Assembly (NCBI GenBank): GCA_029861795.1
Contig: JAOTYS010000112.1
Span: 1 to 11,421, forward strand
Direction: 5' to 3'
DNA: 11,421 nucleotides
Source of the DNA: Gammaproteobacteria bacterium
Lineage (GTDB): Bacteria > Pseudomonadota > Gammaproteobacteria > Arenicellales > JAOTYS01
Positions 1 to 8,009 of the stretch are shown piece by piece (the stretch's first letter is position 1; every line of letters starts with the position of its first letter). Below the pieces are notes generated by a model, which saw only the letters and a program-made list of their open reading frames with translations, had not been told where the DNA came from and made no database searches. The position numbers were made by a program, and so were the translations under genes.

Positions 1-1604
1 TCCGTCACTCCTTTGCCGGCTCCTGGCAAGGTCATCAACTGGCGATATCCGACCTCGGGGCGGCGCAACAGCCCCAGCAGATTTTGCTCGCGCTGCAAGG
101 GTTGCCCCAGCACCCTACGGACCTCGCTATCATCCACCGACTCGGGGCTGAGCCAGGTGTCACGCAGACGCTGCTGCTCGCGCTCAACGGCCTCCCGCTT
201 GGCGCAGAATGCCCGCCAACGCTCGCCGTCTACCAATCCGTGCGCATGACCGATTTCGGTAAGCCGCAGATCCGCATTGTCTTCGCGCAACAACAGACGA
301 TATTCAGCGCGGGAAGTGAACATACGGTAAGGTTCATCAGCTCCACTGGTGATCAGGTCATCGATCAGTACGCCTAGATAGGCTTGATCCCTGCGGGGCC
401 ACCAGGGCTCCCGCCCTTGCACTTTGAGCGCCGCATTCATGCCGGCGATTAATCCCTGTCCGGCGGCCTCCTCATAGCCAGTCGTCCCGTTGATCTGACC
501 CGCCAAAAACAGGTCATCGAGGTGTTGAGTTTCAAGGCTCGGCTTCAGTCCTCTGGGGTCGATGAAGTCGTACTCAATGGCATAGCCAGGCCGGGTAATG
601 CGCGCACGCTCAAATCCCCTGATGCTGCGCACCAACTCCCACTGCACATCAAAAGGCAAGCTTGTAGAAATTCCGTTGGGATAAACCTCCGTGGTGTGCA
701 AACCTTCGGGTTCGACAAAGATCTGATGTGAGTCCTTGTCGGCAAACCGCACCACCTTATCTTCGATAGAAGGGCAATAACGCGGCCCCACTCCGCCAAT
801 AGCGCCGCTGTACAACGGTGAGCGATGCAATGCTTCACCGATGATGTCGTGTGTGGCCTTATTAGTATGGGTAATATGGCAGGGGACCTGTCGAGGGTGT
901 TCGCTGCGATCACCCATGTACGAGAATACTGGAGGCGGCGTGTCGCCGGGCTGCATTGTCATCACCGTGTAGTCGATGCTGCGCCCATCAAGTCGGGGCG
1001 GCGTCCCGGTCTTCAACCGACTCACTTGGAACGGTAGCTGGCGAAGGCGTGCCGCCAAGGCCTTCGCCGGCGCATCACCGGCACGGCCGCCTTCATACTG
1101 GCACTCACCCACATGAATTTGGCCTGCCAAGAAAGTCCCTGTGGTCAATACCACCGCCCGAGCGCGAAACCTGAGTCCCATTTTGGCCACCACACCGCTC
1201 ACCCGGTCGGACTCAATCAGTAAATCATCGACCGTTTGCTGGAACACGGTCAGGCCCGGTTGGGTCTCAACCGACTGACGTATGGCACTTTTATACAGTG
1301 CGCGGTCGGCCTGAGCCCGGGTGGCTCTGACCGCAGGACCCTTGCGCGAGTTTAATACTCTAAACTGGATCCCTGATCGATCGATGGCCCGCGCCATCAC
1401 TCCGCCAAGCGCATCGATCTCTTTAACAATGTGACCCTTACCGATGCCACCAATCGCGGGATTACAAGACATCTGACCTATGGTTTCGATGTTATCGGTC
1501 AACATCAGCGTCTCACAGCCCATACGCGCCGCGGCCAAAGCGGCCTCTGTGCCAGCATGGCCACCTCCCACCACAATCACATCGAAGTCCTCCGGGTAAT
1601 GCAC
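1..1604 (-). CDS. mnmG: MnmG (GidA), tRNA uridine-34 carboxymethylaminomethyl modification FAD enzyme, 3' part off the window
   Basis: MnmG works with MnmE to install the (carboxymethyl)aminomethyl group at C5 of the wobble uridine of certain tRNAs, using FAD, NADH and a methylene-THF-derived carbon. I read the reverse strand from a GTG at 1604-1602 and found 534 open codons to the left edge. The FAD-binding motif GGGHAG lies at residues 13-18. QMSCNP places the catalytic Cys at residue 47, and [11 protein letters not shown] places the second catalytic Cys at residue 277, both as in E. coli. [16 protein letters not shown] and [20 protein letters not shown] are further family signatures. The family is about 630 residues long, so roughly 95 C-terminal residues, including the MnmE-contacting end, lie outside the window. 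GTG is chosen because VHYPEDFDV aligns with the E. coli N-terminus, an in-frame TAG lies just upstream, and AGGAAGG sits 7 nt before it. The gene is divergent from the MoxR operon. Confidence 0.97.
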   Translation of the reverse strand, partial: MHYPEDFDVIVVGGGHAGTEAALAAARMGCETLMLTDNIETIGQMSCNPAIGGIGKGHIVKEIDALGGVMARAIDRSGIQFRVLNSRKGPAVRATRAQADRALYKSAIRQSVETQPGLTVFQQTVDDLLIESDRVSGVVAKMGLRFRARAVVLTTGTFLAGQIHVGECQYEGGRAGDAPAKALAARLRQLPFQVSRLKTGTPPRLDGRSIDYTVMTMQPGDTPPPVFSYMGDRSEHPRQVPCHITHTNKATHDIIGEALHRSPLYSGAIGGVGPRYCPSIEDKVVRFADKDSHQIFVEPEGLHTTEVYPNGISTSLPFDVQWELVRSIRGFERARITRPGYAIEYDFIDPRGLKPSLETQHLDDLFLAGQINGTTGYEEAAGQGLIAGMNAALKVQGREPWWPRRDQAYLGVLIDDLITSGADEPYRMFTSRAEYRLLLREDNADLRLTEIGHAHGLVDGERWRAFCAKREAVEREQQRLRDTWLSPESVDDSEVRRVLGQPLQREQNLLGLLRRPEVGYRQLMTLPGAGKGVT

Positions 1605-1611
1605 CTTATAG

Positions 1612-1618
1612 CCTTCCT
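1612..1618 (-). promoter_or_regulatory. Ribosome binding site of mnmG
   Basis: AGGAAGG on the minus strand lies 7 nt before the GTG at 1604-1602. It is a strong Shine-Dalgarno match and decides the non-ATG start of mnmG. Confidence 0.75.
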
Positions 1619-1635
1619 AAGAGTCGGTCGGGCGA

Positions 1636-1664
1636 ATCATAAACTCCGTCGCCACCAAAATAAA
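1636..1664 (-). promoter_or_regulatory. Candidate sigma-70 promoter for mnmG
   Basis: On the minus strand a TATGAT -10-like hexamer (1641-1636) is preceded at exactly 17 bp by TTTATT (1664-1659), a weak -35 match of three out of six. Transcription would start near 1629-1630, giving a leader of about 25 nt that contains the ribosome binding site. The spacing and position fit, but the -35 element is poor, so this is a by-eye candidate only. Confidence 0.35.
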
Positions 1665-1730
1665 CGTTTCCCTAAGTGTGTGTGCCTCACTGCGCCGGGC
1701 AAATGGACAGGCTACAATTACAGTCGGGAC

Positions 1731-1737
1731 AGGGGGA
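1731..1737 (+). promoter_or_regulatory. Ribosome binding site of the MoxR gene
   Basis: AGGGGGA ends 7 nt before the ATG at 1745. It supports that start over the upstream in-frame start at 1676. Confidence 0.7.
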
Positions 1738-1744
1738 CAATCTA

Positions 1745-2722
1745 ATGAGTGATCGGCAAGCACAAAAAATGGACGCTACCGTCAAACCCATGACCGACAC
1801 GAAACAGCAGCTACGCTTGTTGGAACGTGCGCTCAGCGAGGTCAACAAAGTCATTCTCGGCAAAGAACGACAAGTTCGCCTGGCGATGTGTTGTCTGTTG
1901 GCCCGCGGGCATTTGCTGATCGAGGACATGCCTGGCGTGGGCAAGACAACGCTTGCGCAGATTCTGGCCAGGATATTAGGACTCGATTTTAAGCGGGTGC
2001 AGTTCACCAGCGATCTGCTCCCAGCGGATCTAATCGGCGTATCCATCTTCGACAGCAACAGCCACAGCTTTCGTTTCCACCCCGGTCCAATCTTCGCCTC
2101 GGTGGTGCTAGCCGATGAGATCAACCGCGCCACCCCTAAGGCTCAGAGCGCGCTGCTCGAGGCCATGGAAGAACGCCAAATCACCGCCGAAGGTACTACG
2201 TATCAACTGCCCGAGCCCTTCTACGTGATCGCCACGCAGAATCCCCGTCACCAAGTGGGGACGTTTCCCTTACCGGAATCACAATTAGACCGGTTTTTGA
2301 TGCGGATCGATATTGGTTATCCGGACCGGGTAGCAGAGCGCAACTTGCTAAAAGTGGGTGACCGGCGACAAATGCTACAACACATCGACCCCGTGCTGGA
2401 TGCAACTTCGCTGGTAGGTCTACAGCGCAGGGTAAACAGAGTTCAATCTAGCGATGCGTTGCTGGACTACATTCAGGATCTACTAGCAGCGACACGCCAA
2501 TCGCATTCGATTCGCGTCGGCTTGTCTCCTAGGGCTGGGCTCGCATTGGCCCAATGCGCACGCGCCTGGGCGATGCTAGCGGACCGCGACATGGTTCTGC
2601 CTGAGGATATCCAGGCTGTGGCGCCAAGTGTAATTGGCCATAGATTGCAGCCGACCGATGACAGCGTGACCGGATCGCAACAAGTGGTGGAGCGACTCAT
2701 TCAGTCGGTGGCAATCCCGTGA
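1745..2722 (+). CDS. MoxR-family AAA+ ATPase
   Basis: This 325-residue cytoplasmic AAA+ ATPase is of the MoxR type (AAA_3 plus AAA_lid_2), a family thought to act as chaperones that remodel partner proteins, often DUF58 or VWA-domain proteins. The Walker A motif MPGVGKTT is at residues 62-69 (Lys67), Walker B VVLADE at 120-125, sensor 1 ATQNP at 163-167, the arginine-finger-type LDRF at 181-184 and the sensor 2 region GLSPRA at 259-264. A lid domain follows to about residue 320. The ATG at 1745 is chosen because AGGGGGA lies 7 nt upstream. The frame is open back to 1676, but that extension has no homology-like content or SD. It is the first gene of an operon: its TGA overlaps the next start by 4 nt (GTGA). 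Role inferred from family and context: ATP-dependent partner of the DUF58 and transglutaminase proteins. The client is unknown. Confidence 0.93.
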   Translation: MSDRQAQKMDATVKPMTDTKQQLRLLERALSEVNKVILGKERQVRLAMCCLLARGHLLIEDMPGVGKTTLAQILARILGLDFKRVQFTSDLLPADLIGVSIFDSNSHSFRFHPGPIFASVVLADEINRATPKAQSALLEAMEERQITAEGTTYQLPEPFYVIATQNPRHQVGTFPLPESQLDRFLMRIDIGYPDRVAERNLLKVGDRRQMLQHIDPVLDATSLVGLQRRVNRVQSSDALLDYIQDLLAATRQSHSIRVGLSPRAGLALAQCARAWAMLADRDMVLPEDIQAVAPSVIGHRLQPTDDSVTGSQQVVERLIQSVAIP

Positions 2723-3642
2723 GCGACGCGCTGTCCGACGGCTCGGCGATTGCGCTGGGACGTCGACAGCTTTACATGTTGCCGACTCGCCACGGCATCA
2801 TGTTCTCCCTCGTCTTGGCAACGATGTTGTTGGCGGCGGTGAACTATCACAATGGCCTGGCATATCTATTTACTTTCCTGCTCTGTTCCATGGCCCTTGT
2901 GTCAATGCTTTACACACACCGCAATCTCTCCGGCCTGCGCCTACGCGCGGGCAACTGTGCGTCAGTATTTGCAGGCCAAGACGCAAGCTTCGAGGTATGG
3001 CTCCACAATCCCAGCCACTGGTTTCGCCCAGCGGTATGGCTGCATGCGAATGGGGAAGCACAAAGAATCGACCTAGCCCCAAGGGAAACGGTGCGGGCGT
3101 TGGTCATTTTTCGTACTACAAAACGTGGTTGCCTGAAGCCACCGCCGATTACACTGTCAACCACGTTCCCTTTGGCCTTGCTGTATTCGTGGTCAAAACG
3201 TATGGAGCTGGACAATCGCTGCCTAGTCTATCCGGAGATGGGTCTGGAGCGGCTGCTTCCCTCTCCAGCCGATGGCGACCGCCCGCGTTTCGATGGCCGC
3301 CGATCCGAAGGAGATGACTTCGCGGGCTTACGCGAGTATCGACTGGGCGACCCACCAGGACACGTCCATTGGAAGACTGCAGCCCGTAGCCAAGGCCTTC
3401 ACACCAAGCAGTTTGCGGGTCACGGCGGCGGTACGATATGGCTCGAGTGGGACGCGCTGGTTGGATTGGATGTAGAAGCCAGGCTAAGTCTACTGTGCCG
3501 CTGGGTAGTAGACGCAGACGCGGCAGGTCTGCGCTATGGGTTGCGCATTCCGAACACTACGGTTAAGCCACAACACGATGTGGAACATCGACATCGCTGT
3601 TTAAGCGCACTCGCGTTGTACGGGATTAGCGATGTTCAATAG
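2719..3642 (+). CDS. DUF58 domain membrane protein
   Basis: This 307-residue protein has two N-terminal membrane segments (about residues 27-43 and 47-65) and then a soluble region. The DUF58 signature lies at residues 198-232. It includes GDDFAGLREYRLGD followed by HWKTAARSQGL and a K-x-F pair (residues 217-232), matching the usual pattern R-x-Y-x2-GD-x4-I-x-W-x2-(S/T)AR. The function of DUF58 proteins is not established. They are repeatedly found between a MoxR ATPase and a transglutaminase and may be membrane-bound clients of the ATPase. The start is GTG at 2719, which overlaps the upstream TGA as GTGA, with GGTGG 7 nt upstream. This suggests translational coupling. The next possible ATG (residue 20) would still keep both membrane segments. 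The stop overlaps the next gene by 11 nt. Length is typical for the shorter members of the family. Confidence 0.9.
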   Translation: MSDALSDGSAIALGRRQLYMLPTRHGIMFSLVLATMLLAAVNYHNGLAYLFTFLLCSMALVSMLYTHRNLSGLRLRAGNCASVFAGQDASFEVWLHNPSHWFRPAVWLHANGEAQRIDLAPRETVRALVIFRTTKRGCLKPPPITLSTTFPLALLYSWSKRMELDNRCLVYPEMGLERLLPSPADGDRPRFDGRRSEGDDFAGLREYRLGDPPGHVHWKTAARSQGLHTKQFAGHGGGTIWLEWDALVGLDVEARLSLLCRWVVDADAAGLRYGLRIPNTTVKPQHDVEHRHRCLSALALYGISDVQ

Positions 3643-5662
3643 CGTACAACCTCCCGAACACGTACCTGATACTGCTGCCCTCAATTGGTTGCTCGCGAGC
3701 AGCACACTGATAGTAGCGCTGCACGCACAACATCTGCCGAGCTGGCTTTGCCTAATCGCTGCATGTTTGATCGCGTGGCGTTATTTGTCCGCGAACCACG
3801 CCTGGTATCTGCCGGGTCGTTGGGTGCGCATCGTTATCGCGATAGCGCTTTGCGTGGTCGTGCTAAAGCACTTCGGGACCTTGTTAGGGAGAGGTCCAGG
3901 CATTGCGTTGGTCACTGCGTTGATGACGCTAAAGTTGCTGGAACTGAGGCGGTTACGTGATTTCACCTTCGTCATATTTCTACTCTATTTTCTGTGTCTC
4001 GCGGCATTTCTTTACTCGCAATCATTCTGGGTGGCGGGTTACGCCGTAGCGATTGCGCTGATCACTACCATTAGTCTGATTCGCATCACCCAGCCGCTGG
4101 CAATGCCCACTAGATACGTGTGGAGCTTAAGCCTGGGCCTGTTGCTGAAAGCCGTGCCATTGATGTTGGTAATGTACTTTCTGTTCCCGCGCATCCAAGG
4201 CACGTTATGGGGACTGCCGGTGGATGCCTATAGCGGTATGACTGGCCTCACCGACACCGTGACGCCGGGGGCCATTAATCAACTACTAGGCAGTGACGAG
4301 ATCGCATTCCGCGTTAAGTTTGACGGCGAACCCCCTGCCAACCGAGACCTGTACTGGCGCGCTTTAGTTTTGGCGGACACCGACGGCGTCACATGGACTC
4401 GTTCCAGCAACTCCCATTTGATCATCGATTCCCTAGACTATCAGCCTATAGGCGATAGCGTTTCATATGCCATTACTCTGGAGCCTCACGATCAACCTTG
4501 GCTCATCGCCTTGGATCTTCCTGCATCGGTTCCAGTCGATGCCCGAGCAAAACGCGGATTTGTGCTGGTTCGCCGCAGGGCGGTGCGAGAACGAATTCGT
4601 TACCAACTGCACTCCTACCCAAACTATGATACCGGTGAGCTAGCCATGGCAGAGCGGCGTGAGGCGCTGTCACTGCCAGAGACTCTCAGCCCGCGCGTGA
4701 AGACGCTGGTGACGACATGGCAAAGTCAGTACGGCGAACCCGGCAGCATCGTGGCGGCAGCACTAAACCATTTCAACCAGCAAGAGTTTTTATACACGTT
4801 GACGCCTCCGCTGCTCGGGGATGATCCCGTCGATGAATTCTTGTTTGATACTCGCAAGGGTTACTGCGAACACTTCGCGTCCGCATTTGTCACTTTGATG
4901 CGTGCGGCAGGCATTCCAAGCCGCATGGTAATCGGGTACCAGGGCGGTGAACTAAATACCCTAGCCGACTATATGATCGTGCGCCAATCCGATGCCCACG
5001 CCTGGGCCGAGGTCTGGATCGCCGGACGGGGATGGGTGCGTGTAGACCCTACTGGCGCTGTCGCACCAGAGCGAATCGAACTAGGCGTGGAAGCTATCCT
5101 GCGCTTGGTTGCCCGGGGTTCCTCCATTGGGCGGCTAACACCCGATGCAATCCTGGGCGCTATCCGACCCGGCTGGACGGAGCATTATTGGCGCGGTCTG
5201 CTGCACGGCTGGGACGCAATGAACAACGTGTGGAACCGCTGGGTTTTGGATTATGGGCCTGATAGCCAACGTCAGTTACTGCAGCGACTCGGCTTTGACA
5301 CCCCATCATGGACTCAGATGGCCGCAACCTTAGCCGCGGCAGTCGCGCTGGTGTTTTTACTGCTTACCGCCCTGATCTTGCGAAATCAGCGTCCGGATCC
5401 GGCGTTGGCATGGTATCAACGGTTTTGTCGCAAGCTCACGCGGGTAGGACTACACCGCGCTGAATATGAAGGTCCCATAGATTTCGCCGCCCGGGCGAGC
5501 CGGGCGCTCCCTTCGCTTGCAACCGAGGTACGAGCGATCACCGATTTGTATGTAGCGATACGCTACGCTGACAGAAGTGGCATAGCTGCGCAAGCGGAGT
5601 TAAAGCGCAGGGTGCAACAACTGCGTGTGAGCCATGCGATGGTCACAACATCCTCCGCCTAG
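3632..5662 (+). CDS. tgpA: TgpA-type membrane transglutaminase-like protein
   Basis: This 676-residue inner-membrane protein resembles Pseudomonas aeruginosa TgpA (about 668 residues). The N-terminal third is hydrophobic, with about six membrane segments between residues 20 and 185. A periplasmic region then carries the transglutaminase core: GYCEHFASAF (Cys412), SDAHAWAEVW (His456) and VDPTGAV (Asp472). All three catalytic residues are present in the usual order. A single C-terminal membrane helix lies at about 565-583, followed by a cytoplasmic DUF4129-like tail (about 590-660). The known family has a protease or transglutaminase fold facing the periplasm, and TgpA is important for viability in P. 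aeruginosa. The natural substrate is not settled. ATG at 3632 lies inside the DUF58 gene (11-nt overlap), with GGGA 6 nt upstream, so coupling is likely. It is the last gene of the MoxR operon. It converges with the next gene, only 32 bp away. Confidence 0.94.
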   Translation: MFNSVQPPEHVPDTAALNWLLASSTLIVALHAQHLPSWLCLIAACLIAWRYLSANHAWYLPGRWVRIVIAIALCVVVLKHFGTLLGRGPGIALVTALMTLKLLELRRLRDFTFVIFLLYFLCLAAFLYSQSFWVAGYAVAIALITTISLIRITQPLAMPTRYVWSLSLGLLLKAVPLMLVMYFLFPRIQGTLWGLPVDAYSGMTGLTDTVTPGAINQLLGSDEIAFRVKFDGEPPANRDLYWRALVLADTDGVTWTRSSNSHLIIDSLDYQPIGDSVSYAITLEPHDQPWLIALDLPASVPVDARAKRGFVLVRRRAVRERIRYQLHSYPNYDTGELAMAERREALSLPETLSPRVKTLVTTWQSQYGEPGSIVAAALNHFNQQEFLYTLTPPLLGDDPVDEFLFDTRKGYCEHFASAFVTLMRAAGIPSRMVIGYQGGELNTLADYMIVRQSDAHAWAEVWIAGRGWVRVDPTGAVAPERIELGVEAILRLVARGSSIGRLTPDAILGAIRPGWTEHYWRGLLHGWDAMNNVWNRWVLDYGPDSQRQLLQRLGFDTPSWTQMAATLAAAVALVFLLLTALILRNQRPDPALAWYQRFCRKLTRVGLHRAEYEGPIDFAARASRALPSLATEVRAITDLYVAIRYADRSGIAAQAELKRRVQQLRVSHAMVTTSSA

Positions 5663-5694
5663 AACAGGGAATTTGTCACTCGCCATCCCCCCGG
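5663..5694. other. Convergent intergenic gap without a visible terminator
   Basis: These 32 bp separate the stop of the transglutaminase gene (plus) from the stop of the ExbD-like gene (minus). I see a C-run (CCCCCC at about 5687-5692), but no GC-rich inverted repeat followed by a T-run on either strand. Transcription from each side may therefore continue into the other gene or stop by Rho. Confidence 0.5.
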
Positions 5695-6906
5695 TCATTG
5701 ATAGTAGTAGTCGTAACGGTTGAGGATATCGTGAGTAAAGCTCCAGGCCTCGTTGTAGGATAATCCACTGTCCTCAGGAATGATGATCTTGGTGTACAAA
5801 CGACCCCTGTGCTTGACCTTCAATGCATCGAGCCGGCTATAGAGTTCTTTTGTGGCTACATTCCTATATTCGCTCTGCCCAGGCTCACGAAGCTCGAGAA
5901 CGAAATTTGCTCCGCTTTTTCTGTAGCGAATCTCCACGACCTCACGACCAGCAGCGGTACGGGCCGGTCGCACTAAGCGATCATACTTTTCCTTCAGAAC
6001 CGTGTATTCGCTGCGTAGTGTAGCGAGCGCCGCGTCCCCGCCTACCACCTCGCTGCGCAGCGTGCTCACCTCTGATGCTTTCTCGTCGTACGCGTCGCTT
6101 AATGTGGCCAGCTCTCGTTTGATCTCATCGAGAAGCGCCTTAAGCTTGACCTGCTCGGCACTCAATTGTTCCTTGTCGGCAACTAGCGTCCGCCTCTCTG
6201 CGCTGAGGGTTTCCTTCTCTGCCGCTAGCGCTTGCGCCGAGCGCAGCAAACGCTCTAGCTCCTGTTGATCTTGCTGCGCCTGGGTGCGTAACTCGCTTAA
6301 GTCTGATGCTGTTTGCTGGTAACTCTGGCGCAAGCTTGTGAGCTCTTGTTGTAGGCCCGCGCTCTGCTGTTGCGACGCCGCATAGCTCGCCTCCAGTTCT
6401 CTCTGTAATTCGCTAAGCGCACTATGGACTTGCGTCAAGCTCTGGAGTTCGGCGGTCAGTGTTTGTTTCTCCGAGACCTCGCTTTCCAACCTCCCTGTTA
6501 AAGACTCATTGCGACGCTCTAGTTCCTCGCGCTCCGCCTGCAAAGCAGCAACCTGCTGGCTGCGTTCGCCTAAAGATTGCGTCGCAGTATCGCGTTCCTC
6601 CTCGGTGCGTAACATCTGCACGCGTAGTTCGCTTAGCCGATGCTCCATCTCATCCAAACGCCATGCGAGGCTCTCCCTTTGAACCGCTGTACTACGCGCG
6701 ATCTCTGCGGCCTCTCGTTCCGCCTCCATGGTCTTGCGTAACTGATCCACAAGTTCGACGTTGCGAATCAAGATAAACACCAACGCCATCAGAAATATCA
6801 TGACTATCACAGTCATGATATCCGTAAACGATGGCCATATTGTCTCGTCGGCACGCCCACCCTGGGCGTCCATTCTTAAATCGACAAAACCATCAATTGG
6901 GTTCAA
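5695..6906 (-). CDS. ExbD/TolR/MotB-like partner subunit with long coiled coil
   Basis: This 403-residue protein is unrecognised by name. It has a short cytoplasmic N-terminus and one membrane helix (about 28-47) that begins SFTDIMTVIVMIF. Asp29 sits where ExbD, TolR and MotB carry the proton-binding Asp. Residues 50-312 are almost wholly heptad-like, rich in E, Q, L, A, R and S. No proline occurs between residues 26 and 313, so a long coiled coil is predicted. Residues 319-403 form a small alpha/beta domain whose order (strand, helix at ELYSRLDALK, strand KIIIPED, helix, aromatic end YDYYYQ) resembles the ExbD/TolR periplasmic domain. No OmpA-type peptidoglycan-binding motif is visible. The start is uncertain: TTG at 6906 (in-frame TAG upstream, poor SD) or ATG at 6873. 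Both keep the helix. It lies 38 nt downstream of the channel-subunit gene. Inferred role: the rotor or plug half of an ion-driven membrane motor. Confidence 0.85.
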   Translation of the reverse strand: MNPIDGFVDLRMDAQGGRADETIWPSFTDIMTVIVMIFLMALVFILIRNVELVDQLRKTMEAEREAAEIARSTAVQRESLAWRLDEMEHRLSELRVQMLRTEEERDTATQSLGERSQQVAALQAEREELERRNESLTGRLESEVSEKQTLTAELQSLTQVHSALSELQRELEASYAASQQQSAGLQQELTSLRQSYQQTASDLSELRTQAQQDQQELERLLRSAQALAAEKETLSAERRTLVADKEQLSAEQVKLKALLDEIKRELATLSDAYDEKASEVSTLRSEVVGGDAALATLRSEYTVLKEKYDRLVRPARTAAGREVVEIRYRKSGANFVLELREPGQSEYRNVATKELYSRLDALKVKHRGRLYTKIIIPEDSGLSYNEAWSFTHDILNRYDYYYQ

Positions 6907-6944
6907 CGCTCTTCGTCTCTAAGCAAGCGGACGGTAACAGCCAA

Positions 6945-8009
6945 TCAAGGTTCTTCTTCAGGAAGGCGAAACCCTTCTCTGAGTAGCCGGCGCGTTCGGT
7001 CCATATTCATATCCACCAACTCCAATGCATTTTGCACACCCCCGAGCTTTGCTCCGGACTCACGAAATCCATCGTCTAGTAGCTGACCGATTTGTTCCAG
7101 CCCGACCCCAGAAATTTCCTGGTCGCGTCGAAAATCGCGCAACACACTCTCGAGGTTATTGGCTGATTCAGCAAATCGCTCATGAGCCTGCTCGATACGC
7201 TCCATCAGTCCAGTGGCCGCGCGCACCAGGTCTGAGAAATCGACCAACACGCTTTCTGGTTGCGCTACGAACCTGGGTACCAGGTATGTCGCGGTAATGT
7301 GCTCGATACGACCGATCAAATACGTCTGCGCATCGGTGAGTTTCAAATAGAAGTAGCCGAAAATCAGATAGCAGAATATCGCCGTCATGGTGGTCGAAAG
7401 CGCAGTGGACATACCATGAATGACGGTGTCCAGTCCCCCCACTTCTCTGGTTGCTGAGCCCAACATGTCCGAGGCGCCCAGCAAGGCGATAGACAGCGAG
7501 ATTATAGTGCCGAACACACCAGTCAAAATGAGTACATTGTTGACGAACTTTGGCAGACTGAGATGACTCGACTCCTCGGCCACCATTGCTGCTGCCAAAG
7601 CGTTCTGATTGATCGGTGAGCGACGTGAGTAAAGTTGCTTTAACGTTCCATAGCGCGTCCCAATTAGACTCTCTGAACGGATGTGCTCTGTGGGCTCGAT
7701 GTCCCGTTGAAGACTGGTCAAGAAACGCGCAAGCGCAGCTTCCTCTCCCATGTAGCGGTACAACAGTTGCGCTATGCGGGAGAGCCCGCCGATAAACAGT
7801 ATCAGAATTCCGCCGTTGACAATCCATCCGACAAAGGTCAGTTGATTGCGGAGATACAAACCCGCTAGAAAGTCTCGCTGCCATATCACAAGTCCAATAG
7901 CCACGATGGCAACGATGAAGAGCCTTATTAGGATATTGCGGCAGTACTGCCGTCTCAGGTTTTTGTTGCCCATGCTCCGCCCCGCTTTGGTGGTCACAAA
8001 TTTCGCCAT
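6945..8009 (-). CDS. ExbB/TolQ/MotA-like proton channel subunit
   Basis: This protein of about 354 residues has four predicted membrane helices (counting from the GTG at 8012: about 27-44, 59-79, 157-179, 203-224). A cytoplasmic loop lies between helices 2 and 3, and a charged, probably helical tail spans 225-355. Helix 3 contains LILTGVFGTIISL and helix 4 contains GMSTALSTTMTAIF, the MotA/TolQ/ExbB signatures. By-eye alignment puts Thr169 and Thr208 at the two pore threonines of E. coli ExbB (Thr148, Thr181). The family forms pentamers around two partner subunits and uses the proton motive force to drive rotation or force transfer. Start is uncertain: GTG 8012, ATG 8009 (chosen) or ATG 7973, the last preceded by GGGGCGGAG. 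It begins about 33 nt after mnmE in the same direction, so it may be co-transcribed. The next gene encodes its likely partner. Confidence 0.87.
   Translation of the reverse strand: MAKFVTTKAGRSMGNKNLRRQYCRNILIRLFIVAIVAIGLVIWQRDFLAGLYLRNQLTFVGWIVNGGILILFIGGLSRIAQLLYRYMGEEAALARFLTSLQRDIEPTEHIRSESLIGTRYGTLKQLYSRRSPINQNALAAAMVAEESSHLSLPKFVNNVLILTGVFGTIISLSIALLGASDMLGSATREVGGLDTVIHGMSTALSTTMTAIFCYLIFGYFYLKLTDAQTYLIGRIEHITATYLVPRFVAQPESVLVDFSDLVRAATGLMERIEQAHERFAESANNLESVLRDFRRDQEISGVGLEQIGQLLDDGFRESGAKLGGVQNALELVDMNMDRTRRLLREGFRLPEEEP

Larger units (their letters stand above)
1605..1744. promoter_or_regulatory. Divergent intergenic region between mnmG and the MoxR operon
   Basis: These 140 bp must carry the promoters for both the leftward mnmG and the rightward MoxR operon, because the two start codons diverge. 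For the plus strand the only -10-like hexamer I see is TACAAT at 1713-1718, with no recognisable -35 about 17 bp upstream. GGACAG occurs at 1705-1710 and again at 1727-1732, flanking that hexamer at a 22-bp period. AGGGGGA at 1731-1737 is the ribosome binding site for the MoxR gene. No coding potential or stable terminator hairpin was seen. Confidence 0.5.

Noticed and set aside
545..913. A 122-codon minus-strand open frame.
   Set aside because: It is a shadow of mnmG, which is read in another minus-strand frame with conserved motifs throughout.
1..1604. MnmG lacking about 95 C-terminal residues.
   Set aside because: The frame is open to the window edge, so the loss is due to where the window was cut and is not a gene truncation.
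4790..4798. TTATACACG, one base away from a DnaA box consensus.
   Set aside because: It is a single copy inside the transglutaminase coding sequence. No cluster of boxes or AT-rich unwinding region was seen, so there is no support for an origin here.
5695..8009. Zorya-type anti-phage system (ZorA/ZorB).
   Set aside because: The channel subunit is similar in type, but the partner lacks an OmpA-like peptidoglycan-binding domain, and no ZorC, ZorD helicase or ZorE nuclease gene is next to it.
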